This document shows positions 1-6,512 of a DNA stretch of 13,036 nt, in pieces. The position numbers and the translations under genes were made by a program. This stretch comes from Blastococcus sp. (GTDB taxonomy: Bacteria; Actinomycetota; Actinomycetes; Mycobacteriales; Geodermatophilaceae). How positions within the stretch are numbered: position 1 is the first letter of the stretch; every line of letters begins with the position of its first letter. The stretch covers positions 1 through 13,036 of the forward strand of contig JAOPUS010000238.1 in assembly GCA_025963345.1 (NCBI GenBank), given 5' to 3'. Below the pieces are notes generated by a model. The model had not been told where the DNA came from and did no database searches. It saw only the letters and a list, made by a program, of their open reading frames with translations.

Positions 1-1
1 C

Positions 2-919
2 AACCACCAACTGCTCGAGCGCGACCTGCGCTACGCCTGGTGGAACAACCACCGGGTGGTGGACGCCGCGATCGGCACGTTCATCGAGTACGGCACCAAG
101 GACCGCCGGAAGGACCGCGAGAGCTACGCGGAGATGTGGCGTCGGTGGATCTACGACGACTACTACCGCAGCTACCTCGTCCCACTGGAGAAGTACGGCC
201 TGGTCATCCCGCACGACCTCATCGAGGAGTCGTGGAACCAGATCTGGAACAAGGGCTACGTCCACGAGGTGGCGCAGTTCTTCGCCACCGGGTGGCTGGC
301 CAACTACTGGCGGATCGACCCGATGACCGACGAGGACTTCGAGTGGTTCGAGTACAAGTACCCGGGCTGGTACGACAAGTACGGCGCCTGGTGGGAGAAC
401 TACGCCCGGCTGTCGGTGGCCAACGGGCACAACCCGATCGCGCTGGAGGACGTCGACTACGTCTACCCGGCCCGCTGCTGGACCTGCATGGTCCCCTGCC
501 TCATCCGTGAGGACATGGTCATGGCCGAGGTCAACGGGCAGATGCGGACCTACTGCCACGAGGCCTGCCGCTGGACCGACACGGTGGCCTTCCGGCCCAC
601 CTACCAGGGCCGCGAGACGCCGAACATGGGTCAGCTCATCGGCAAGCGGGAGTGGGAGACGCTCTACCACGGCTGGAACTGGGCCGACGTGGTCTCCGAC
701 ATGGGCTACGTGCGCGACGACGGCAAGACGCTGGTCGCCCAGCCACATCTGAACCTCGATCCCGAGAAGATGTGGACGCTGGACCACCTGCGCCGTTGCC
801 CGCCGCTCCTGAGCCCGAACGTGCTGCTCAACGAGATGACGCCGGACCAGCAGGAGGCCTACCACGCCGACTACGTCCAGCAGGGCCCGGCCGGCCGGCC
901 TGCACCCGCACGCGCCTGA
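2..919 (+). CDS. prmA: Propane monooxygenase hydroxylase large (alpha) subunit, C-terminal part
   Basis: This is the catalytic subunit of a soluble diiron monooxygenase, which with PrmC forms the hydroxylase that inserts oxygen into propane or a similar substrate. The reading frame is open from base 2 and the N-terminus lies off the left edge; about 305 of a usual 540 or so residues are visible. The family C-terminal pattern is clear: FIEYG near base 80, PGWYDKYG near 360, DGKTLVAQPH near 720, and KMWTLDHLRRC after it, all closely matching methane monooxygenase MmoX as I recall it. By that alignment both Fe-binding ExxH motifs fall just upstream of the window, so the active site cannot be checked here. 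A cysteine group (CxxC at 476-487, Cys at 497, CxxxC at 554-568) may be a structural metal site. The order alpha, reductase, beta, coupling protein indicates group 5 (Prm/Mim). Substrate specificity is inferred, not shown. Confidence 0.95.
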   Translation, partial: NHQLLERDLRYAWWNNHRVVDAAIGTFIEYGTKDRRKDRESYAEMWRRWIYDDYYRSYLVPLEKYGLVIPHDLIEESWNQIWNKGYVHEVAQFFATGWLANYWRIDPMTDEDFEWFEYKYPGWYDKYGAWWENYARLSVANGHNPIALEDVDYVYPARCWTCMVPCLIREDMVMAEVNGQMRTYCHEACRWTDTVAFRPTYQGRETPNMGQLIGKREWETLYHGWNWADVVSDMGYVRDDGKTLVAQPHLNLDPEKMWTLDHLRRCPPLLSPNVLLNEMTPDQQEAYHADYVQQGPAGRPAPARA

Positions 920-944
920 ACCTGAACCCACCTGGAGGCACCGG

Positions 945-974
945 GGGAGGCCCGACGAACGTGTCGGGCCTCCC
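945..974 (+). promoter_or_regulatory. Perfect 12-bp hairpin between prmA and prmB
   Basis: Arms 945-956 (GGGAGGCCCGAC) and 963-974 (GTCGGGCCTCCC) are perfectly complementary around a 6-base loop (GAACGT). The element sits in the only sizeable gap (93 bases) of the prmABCD block, 25 bases after the prmA stop. No T-run follows, so it is not a typical intrinsic terminator. I infer an RNA stabilising, processing or attenuating element that would let the large subunit be made in excess over the reductase. Partial termination is an alternative. Confidence 0.6.
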
Positions 975-1012
975 GTCCGGGCCACCCCGCCCACGCAGTG
1001 CGGAAGGGAGCC

Positions 1013-2056
1013 ATGGACAACAAGCACGTCGTGCGGTTCGAGCCCGTGGGCATCGAGATCGAGGTCGACGAGAAGCAGACAGTCCTTCGTGCCGCGGCCG
1101 AGCAGGGAATCATGCTCATGCACGGCTGCAAAGAGGGCCAGTGCGCGGCGTGCAAGTCGTTCGTCCTCGACGGTGAGGACATCGAACTCGACCGCTACTC
1201 CACCTTCGCGCTGCCCGACTTCGAGCGGGAGGAAGGCTTCACGCTCCTCTGCCGGGCGCACGTCTTCGAGGACGTGCGGATCGAGTTGCTCAACTACGAC
1301 GAGGAGATGATCCGCTCCGGCCACCCGATCCAGCGCGCCGTCGCGGAGGTCGAGTCGAACGACCCGGTCACCCACGACTTGCGCCATCTGGTGCTGAGGC
1401 TCGTCGAACCGGAGAAGCTCGCCTACTTTCCCGGCCAGTACTTCGACATCACGGTCCCGGGCACTGAGGAGAGCCGTTCGTTCTCGGTGGCCAACACGCC
1501 GACGGCCGACAGCGGGCGACTCGAGTTCGTCATCCGGGTGTATCCCGACGGGCTCTTCTCCACCTTCCTCGACACCCAGCTCTCGGTGGGGGATCGCCTC
1601 GAGGTGGTGGGACCGTTCGGCGTCTTCACGCTTCGCGACGGACGCGAATCGGACCTGGTGTTCATCGGGGGCGGGGCCGGAATGGCGCCGATCCTCTCCG
1701 TCCTGCGGGCGCTGGCCGAGCGGGGGAGCACCCGCAATGCCACCTACTACTACGGCGCTCGGCGCAAGCGGGACCTGTGCTTCGAGAAAGAGCTCTATGC
1801 GCTCGAGGCAACGCTGCCCAACTTCCGCTTCGTCCCTGCCCTGTCCGAACCGGACGAGGAGGACGGCGAATGGACCGGCGAGGTCGGACTGATCACCGAT
1901 GTGGTGAAGAAGTACGAGAGCGATCTCGCTCCTGCTGATGCCTATGTCTGCGGACCTCCGCCGATGGTCGAGGCCGCGATGGAGATGCTCACCTCGCTGG
2001 GCTCGCCCGAGAAGCACATCTACTACGACAAGTTCACGACCACCGGCTCGTCCTGA
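1013..2056 (+). CDS. prmB: Propane monooxygenase reductase, 2Fe-2S / FAD / NAD(P)H
   Basis: This is the electron-transfer component that passes electrons from NADH to the diiron hydroxylase; 347 residues, the usual length. Domains in order: a plant-type 2Fe-2S ferredoxin (about residues 1-90) with C39, C44, C47 and C80 (CX4CX2CX32C, all four ligands present); an FAD domain (about 105-205) with the RSFS motif at 155-158; and an NAD-binding domain (about 212-347) with GGGAGMAP at 219-226 and CGPPPM at 313-318. The ATG at 1013 is chosen because a purine-rich SD (GGAAGGGAG, 1002-1010) precedes it; an in-frame GTG at 998 lies before that SD and is unlikely. The gene lies between prmA and prmC, as in known group-5 operons. 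It is related to MmoC and the toluene and phenol monooxygenase reductases. The residue numbers are mine; the choice of NADH over NADPH is not decided by the sequence. Confidence 0.94.
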   Translation: MDNKHVVRFEPVGIEIEVDEKQTVLRAAAEQGIMLMHGCKEGQCAACKSFVLDGEDIELDRYSTFALPDFEREEGFTLLCRAHVFEDVRIELLNYDEEMIRSGHPIQRAVAEVESNDPVTHDLRHLVLRLVEPEKLAYFPGQYFDITVPGTEESRSFSVANTPTADSGRLEFVIRVYPDGLFSTFLDTQLSVGDRLEVVGPFGVFTLRDGRESDLVFIGGGAGMAPILSVLRALAERGSTRNATYYYGARRKRDLCFEKELYALEATLPNFRFVPALSEPDEEDGEWTGEVGLITDVVKKYESDLAPADAYVCGPPPMVEAAMEMLTSLGSPEKHIYYDKFTTTGSS

Positions 2057-2089
2057 CCCCCGACTCCGGGACCGACAAGGGAGATTCGC

Positions 2090-3259
2090 ATGACCGCCAC
2101 CGTGGGGCGCAGCGCGCCGCAGCCCATGTTCACCGATGCCGAGGCCGGCGCCAAGGAATTCCCGGATTCGACCGCGCGCAACTACAACTACTTCACCCCG
2201 CAGAAGCGGAGGCAGTCGCACTACGAGGACGTCACGGTCGAGGTGCAGCCCGACCCGAGGCACTACCTCAGCCAGGGCTGGTTGTACGGCTTCTCCGACG
2301 GCCGTGGCGGGTACCCGCTCGACTGGACCGTGCTCAAGGCGTGGGGCTCCGATCGTCCTGTCCCCGAGCGTTTTCCCGGCTCCGGCGGAAAGGGCTACGA
2401 CTGGCCGGCACACGGATGGCACGAATTCCGCGACCCGAACGAGGAGTGGGAGCTCACCCTCTACCGGTACAACGCCAACGTCGTCCGCCAGATCAACCAG
2501 AACGTCGAATCCGCCCGCGAGACGAAGGCGTTCGAGCAGTGGAACCGGAACTGGGTGACCTTCGTCGAGCGCAACGTCGGCGCCTGGATGCACGTCGAGC
2601 ACGGCCTCGGGCTGTACGTGTTCGCGAACGCCCAGCGGCGCGCGCCGACCAACATGCACAACAACGCCATCTCCGTGAACAGCATGCACCGGATCCGGTT
2701 CGCCCAGGACCTCGCGCTGTACAACCTCACGCTCAGCGAGGAGATCGCGGACTTCGACGGCGCCGCGCACATCGAGACGTGGAACAGCGACCCGGCCTGG
2801 CAGGGCGTGCGACGCGTGGCCGAGCAGTTGACGGTGATCGATGACTGGGCGGAGGCCGTCTTCGCGGTCAACGTCGTCTTCGAGCCCCTGGTCGGGGAGT
2901 TGTTCCGGAGCCATCTCGTGCAGCATGCCTCGCCGGGCAACGGCGACTACGTGACGCCCACCGTCGTCGGGGCCGGTGAGCACGACTACGCGGAGCGGGA
3001 CCTGCGCTACACGAAGGCGATGTTCTCGCTGCTCACCAACGACAAGGAGTTCGCCGACCACAACGTGGCGATCCTGGACCAGTGGCTGGCCACCTGGACC
3101 GCCCGCGCCATCACCGCGGCCCGCGAACTGCAGCCGTTGTGGTCGCAACCCGACGCCAAGCCCCCGCGGTTCGAGGACGGCCTGGACCGAGCCAAGAACC
3201 GTTTCAGTGCCATTCTCACCGAGCTGAACTTGCAGATCCCCAAGGAGCTGACCCAGTGA
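2090..3259 (+). CDS. prmC: Propane monooxygenase hydroxylase small (beta) subunit
   Basis: This is the beta subunit of the diiron hydroxylase, a helical ferritin-like protein that lacks the iron ligands of the alpha subunit and scaffolds the (alpha-beta)2 dimer; 389 residues. The signature of this family lies near the N-terminus: NYNYFTPQKRRQSHYEDVT at about residues 31-49, followed by long amphipathic helices rich in Trp, Tyr and Glu (for example RNVGAWMHVEHGLG and LALYNLTLSEEIADFDGAAH). The ATG at 2090 has the SD AAGGGAG at 2077-2083. The stop at 3257-3259 overlaps the prmD start, implying coupled translation. The position between the reductase and the coupling protein matches prmA-B-C-D order rather than the thmADBC order of tetrahydrofuran monooxygenases. 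No anomalies seen. Confidence 0.94.
   Translation: MTATVGRSAPQPMFTDAEAGAKEFPDSTARNYNYFTPQKRRQSHYEDVTVEVQPDPRHYLSQGWLYGFSDGRGGYPLDWTVLKAWGSDRPVPERFPGSGGKGYDWPAHGWHEFRDPNEEWELTLYRYNANVVRQINQNVESARETKAFEQWNRNWVTFVERNVGAWMHVEHGLGLYVFANAQRRAPTNMHNNAISVNSMHRIRFAQDLALYNLTLSEEIADFDGAAHIETWNSDPAWQGVRRVAEQLTVIDDWAEAVFAVNVVFEPLVGELFRSHLVQHASPGNGDYVTPTVVGAGEHDYAERDLRYTKAMFSLLTNDKEFADHNVAILDQWLATWTARAITAARELQPLWSQPDAKPPRFEDGLDRAKNRFSAILTELNLQIPKELTQ
3242..3247 (+). promoter_or_regulatory. Ribosome binding site setting the prmD start
   Basis: AAGGAG inside the end of prmC lies 8 bases before the GTG at 3256. It decides that prmD starts at this GTG, overlapping the prmC stop, rather than at the GTG at 3082 that opens the same frame deep within prmC. 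Confidence 0.7.
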
Positions 3260-3627
3260 CCGCCTTCACGACGGCCGAGAGCCCGTTCAAGTCGGACAAC
3301 ACGTCGTCGAACAGATGTGGCGTCACGCTGATGAACAACCAGGTCGGCCGGGTCGTGGCTGACGTGATGAGCACCCATGACGGCGTCACGGTGATGCCGC
3401 TGCCGTCGATGATCCGGGTCGACGCGATCAATCGGATGGACTTCATCTACGACGAGATCTCCGAGGCGCTCGGCGAGGAAGAAGGATTCTTCGACTCCGC
3501 CGAGTTCGAGGAGAACATGTCCACCCATTACGGCCGAATGATCCACGAGGACGACCGCACCATCATGTTCGCCAATCCCGAGGACGCCGCCGCCTACATC
3601 GGCTTCGACCTCATCGCGTCCAGCTGA
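3256..3627 (+). CDS. prmD: Propane monooxygenase coupling (effector) protein
   Basis: This is the small cofactor-free regulatory protein (MmoB/TmoD/DmpM class) that docks on the hydroxylase, tunes substrate access and couples electron transfer to oxygen activation; 123 residues from the GTG at 3256, close to family length. The first 25 or so residues are polar and probably flexible. The core begins with CGVTLMNNQVGRVVADVM and continues with MPLPSMIRVDAINRMDF, both recognisable in this family. The C-terminal part (RTIMFANPEDAAAYIGFDL) is a usual end. The GTGA overlap with prmC and the SD at 3242-3247 support the start; an internal ATG at codon 26 is possible but would remove the conserved CGVT segment. 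The next gene follows after 40 bases. Confidence 0.93.
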   Translation: MTAFTTAESPFKSDNTSSNRCGVTLMNNQVGRVVADVMSTHDGVTVMPLPSMIRVDAINRMDFIYDEISEALGEEEGFFDSAEFEENMSTHYGRMIHEDDRTIMFANPEDAAAYIGFDLIASS

Positions 3628-3656
3628 TCCGACGCGTTTCCCGGTCAACAGAATCC

Positions 3657-3662
3657 GAGGAG
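3657..3662 (+). promoter_or_regulatory. Ribosome binding site of the amidohydrolase gene
   Basis: GAGGAG lies 5 bases before the GTG at 3668. The alternative in-frame GTG at 3662 overlaps this SD and is therefore unlikely to be the start. Confidence 0.65.
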
Positions 3663-3667
3663 TGCAC

Positions 3668-4726
3668 GTGTACGAGAAGAACGGCGAGAAGTACTTTATC
3701 GTGGACAGCCACATGCACTTCTGGGACGCCAGCCCGGCGAACTGGGTGGCCGGCCACGAGAACTACGCCAAAGGCTGGATCGAGTGCTTCCACGCCTACC
3801 AGGGCCTCGGGCCGCCGGAGACGCACTGGTCGATCGAGCACTTCCAGAAGTACTCCGAGCAGGATCTCATGAAGGATGTCTTCGAGGACGGCTACGTCGA
3901 CATAGCCATCTTCCAGCCGACCTATCTGACGGAGTGGTACTCGGAGGGCTTCAACACCACCGAGCGCAACGGCGCACTGGCCGAGAAGCACCCCGGCAAG
4001 TTCATCGTCAACACCCGCTTCGATCCCCGCGACGGCGACGCCGGCCTCAAGGAGCTCGAGGACAACGTCGCCCGCTGGGGCTCCCGTGGCGTGAAGCTCT
4101 ACACGGCGGAGTGGAAGGACGGCTCCCGGGGCTGGACGCTCAAGGACCCCGAGGCCTACCGCTACCTCGCCAGGGCGCAGGAACTGGGGATCAAGAACGT
4201 CCACGTGCACAAGGGCCCCACGATCTGGCCGCTGGACAAGGACGCATTCGACGTGGCGGACGTGGACCACGCGGCGACGGACTTCCCCGACCTCAACTTC
4301 ATCGTCGAGCACGTGGGGCTGCCGCGGATCGAGGACTTCTGCTTCATGGCGACCCAGGAGCCCAACGTCTACGCGGGTCTGTCGGTCGTCATCGGCGGCC
4401 TGATGCACGCCCGGCCGAAGTTCTTCGCGAAGGTCATGGGGGAGCTGCTCTTCTGGGTCGGCGAGGACAAGATGACCTTCGGCAGCGACTACGGCATCTG
4501 GGAGCCGAAGTGGCAGATCGAGGGATTCGTCGACTGGGACTACCCGAACGACGAGTTCTCCGACTACCCGCGGGTCACCACTGCGACCAAGAAGAAGATC
4601 CTCGGTCTGAACGCGGCCAAGCTCTACGACATCGAGGTGCCTGAGGAGCTGCGGCTGCCGGCAGAGGCGGGGACGCCCGGGGCCGGGGACGACGCGCAGC
4701 TGGTGGACGACGGGGCCAGGGTGTGA
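3668..4726 (+). CDS. Amidohydrolase-2 family (ACMSD-like) metal-dependent hydrolase
   Basis: This is a TIM-barrel metal hydrolase or decarboxylase of the amidohydrolase-2 family; 352 residues. The predicted active site is intact: HxH at H15 and H17 (DSHMHFWD), H181 in VHVHKG, H215 in EHVG and D274 in FGSD, the set expected for a mononuclear metal centre. It is cytoplasmic (no signal peptide). From memory, an amidohydrolase follows prmD/mimD in mycobacterial and rhodococcal clusters, and its role there is not established. It could act on a product of propane or acetone oxidation, or be needed for full oxygenase activity; the sequence does not say which. Its stop overlaps the next GTG start by four bases (4723-4726), so it is co-translated with the DUF59 gene. 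The C-terminal 25 or so residues are Gly/Ala/Asp-rich and probably disordered. Family is secure; substrate unknown. Confidence 0.9.
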   Translation: MYEKNGEKYFIVDSHMHFWDASPANWVAGHENYAKGWIECFHAYQGLGPPETHWSIEHFQKYSEQDLMKDVFEDGYVDIAIFQPTYLTEWYSEGFNTTERNGALAEKHPGKFIVNTRFDPRDGDAGLKELEDNVARWGSRGVKLYTAEWKDGSRGWTLKDPEAYRYLARAQELGIKNVHVHKGPTIWPLDKDAFDVADVDHAATDFPDLNFIVEHVGLPRIEDFCFMATQEPNVYAGLSVVIGGLMHARPKFFAKVMGELLFWVGEDKMTFGSDYGIWEPKWQIEGFVDWDYPNDEFSDYPRVTTATKKKILGLNAAKLYDIEVPEELRLPAEAGTPGAGDDAQLVDDGARV

Positions 4727-5448
4727 CGAGGACGGTCGGGGCGGTGGTCGATGTCGGGGCCGTGCTCGCCGCCCTCGGCACGGTGCGCGACCCCGAGCTG
4801 GATGAACCGGTCACGACGCTCGGGTTCGTCTCCTCGTGCACCGTCTCCCCGGACGGCGTGGCGCAGGTACGGCTGCGGCTGCCGACCTACTTCTGTGCGC
4901 CGAACTTCGCCTTCCTCATGGTGGCCGACGCCTACGACGCGGTGGCCGCCGTGGAAGGAGTCCGTGGCGCTGACGTCGTGCTGGAGGATCACTTCGCCTC
5001 TGATGCGATCAACGCCGGTGTCGCGGCGCGGGCCGGCTTCGTCGCCTCGTTCGACGGCCTGGCTGCCGCTGAGCTGGACGAGCTCCGCGCCGACTTCGTC
5101 CGCAAGGCGGTCATGGCCGGCTCCGATCGGGTCTGCCGTCCGCTGCTCGCCGCCGGACGGACCCCCGACGAGCTCGCCGGGATGACGCTGGGCGACGTGC
5201 CGGCCTCGGCCGACCGTGAGCGGTTGCGCGCGCGCCTGGCCGAGCTGGGCCTGCCCGCGGGACTGGGCGATCCCCTTCTCGTCGACCCGAGGACCGGCGA
5301 GGCGGTCGGCGTCGAGGCGCTGCCGCTGCACCTCAGGCGCGCCCGGCTCACCCGCGTCGGCGCGGAGGCCAACAGCAGCATGTGCCGCGGCATGTTGCGC
5401 GAGCGCTATCCCACCCGCGGCCACGGCCAGACCGAGGAGCACCCATGA
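4723..5448 (+). CDS. Long DUF59 / MIP18-type protein, probable metallocentre maturation factor
   Basis: The N-terminal 105 or so residues look like the DUF59 (MIP18/PaaD/SufT) domain: LGTVRDPELDEPVTTLGFV at residues 18-36, then a beta strand leading to PTYFCAP with Cys58 in the position of the usual conserved Cys. Family members help to assemble Fe-S or other iron centres; PaaD, for example, serves the phenylacetyl-CoA epoxidase, another multicomponent diiron oxygenase. The remaining 135 residues are unusual for DUF59 proteins. They are helical at first (LDELRADFVRKAVMAG) and contain Cys138 and Cys221 near the C-terminus, with no domain I recognise. The GTG at 4723 overlaps the amidohydrolase stop; an in-frame GTG at 4744 is an alternative. 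The stop overlaps the adh ATG (5445-5448). I infer a role in loading or repairing the hydroxylase diiron centre or the reductase Fe-S cluster. Confidence 0.78.
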   Translation: MTRTVGAVVDVGAVLAALGTVRDPELDEPVTTLGFVSSCTVSPDGVAQVRLRLPTYFCAPNFAFLMVADAYDAVAAVEGVRGADVVLEDHFASDAINAGVAARAGFVASFDGLAAAELDELRADFVRKAVMAGSDRVCRPLLAAGRTPDELAGMTLGDVPASADRERLRARLAELGLPAGLGDPLLVDPRTGEAVGVEALPLHLRRARLTRVGAEANSSMCRGMLRERYPTRGHGQTEEHP

Positions 5449-6470
5449 GAGCTGTGCGGCTGCACGCGTACCACCAACAGCCCGTGATCGAGGACGTGCC
5501 CGAGCCGACGGTCACGGGCCCGCTCGACGTGGTGGTGAAGATCGGCGGCGCCGGAGTGTGCCGGACCGATCTGCACATCATCGAAGGGCAGTGGGACGCG
5601 GCGATGCACCCGCCGCTGCCCTACACGATCGGCCACGAGAACGCCGGGTGGGTGCACGAGGTCGGTGCCGGGGTGACGAACGTCAGCGTCGGCGACACGG
5701 TCATCCTGCATCCGACGCCGACGTGCGGGCTGTGCCGCGCCTGCCGGGCCGGGCAGGACATGCACTGCAGCCAGAGCAGGTTCCCGGGACTGGACAGCGA
5801 CGGCGGCATGGCCGAGTACCTGCTGACGTCGGCCCGGGCCTGCGTGAAACTCGATCCGTCGACCCGTCCGCAGGACGTCGCCGCCCTCGCCGACGCGGGG
5901 ATCACCGCCTACCACGCTGTGCGGAAGGCCGTTCCGCTGCTGTACCCGGGAACCACCTGCGTGGTGATCGGGGCCGGCGGCCTGGGGCACATCGCCATCC
6001 AGTGCCTCGCCGCGATGACAGCGACCCGGGTCGTCGTGGTCGACCGCAACCCCGACGCGCTGAAGCTGGCCGAGGCGCTCGGTGCGGATCACACGGTGGT
6101 CGCCGACGGCACGCACGTGGCCGCCGTGCAGGACCTCACCGACGGTGCCGGCGCCGACGTCGTCCTCGACTTCGTCGCCGAGCAGGGCGCGGAGAACGAG
6201 GGCTTCGCGATGACCGGGCGCCACGGCTCGTACTTCGTCATCGGATACGGCGGCACGCTCTCCATTCCGACGCTGGACGTCGTCGCCACCGAGCGGAACA
6301 TCATCGGCAACATCGTCGGCACGTACAACGAGCTGGCCGAACTCATGGTGCTGGCCGAGGCCGGCAAGGTCACCTTGCACACCAAGGCCTATCCGCTGGA
6401 CGCGGCGCCGGAGGCACTGCACGACCTCGACGCAGGCCAGGTGCGCGGCCGGGCAATTCTCGTTCCGTGA
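5445..6470 (+). CDS. adh1: Zinc-dependent alcohol dehydrogenase (MDR family)
   Basis: This is a 341-residue medium-chain alcohol dehydrogenase, expected to oxidise the alcohol made by the monooxygenase (2-propanol to acetone, or 1-propanol to propanal) with NAD+. Catalytic zinc ligands are visible as C39 (GVCRTDLH), H64-E65 (GHE) and D150 (ADAGITAY), and the structural zinc site as C94, C97, C100 and C108. The nucleotide fold has GxGxxG at 176-181 (GAGGLG), with D200 at the end of the next strand (VVVVD), suggesting NAD+ rather than NADP+. The ATG at 5445 has GAGGAG at 5434-5439; the longer open frame upstream to 5382 is only overlap with the DUF59 gene. An adh gene is a standard member of prm operons (adh1 in Gordonia TY-5). 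Subtype, and 1- versus 2-alcohol preference, are inferred from context only. Confidence 0.92.
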   Translation: MRAVRLHAYHQQPVIEDVPEPTVTGPLDVVVKIGGAGVCRTDLHIIEGQWDAAMHPPLPYTIGHENAGWVHEVGAGVTNVSVGDTVILHPTPTCGLCRACRAGQDMHCSQSRFPGLDSDGGMAEYLLTSARACVKLDPSTRPQDVAALADAGITAYHAVRKAVPLLYPGTTCVVIGAGGLGHIAIQCLAAMTATRVVVVDRNPDALKLAEALGADHTVVADGTHVAAVQDLTDGAGADVVLDFVAEQGAENEGFAMTGRHGSYFVIGYGGTLSIPTLDVVATERNIIGNIVGTYNELAELMVLAEAGKVTLHTKAYPLDAAPEALHDLDAGQVRGRAILVP

Positions 6471-6512
6471 TCCCCGCAGGACCCCAGAACTCTCTGAGAA
6501 TCAGGAGCACTC

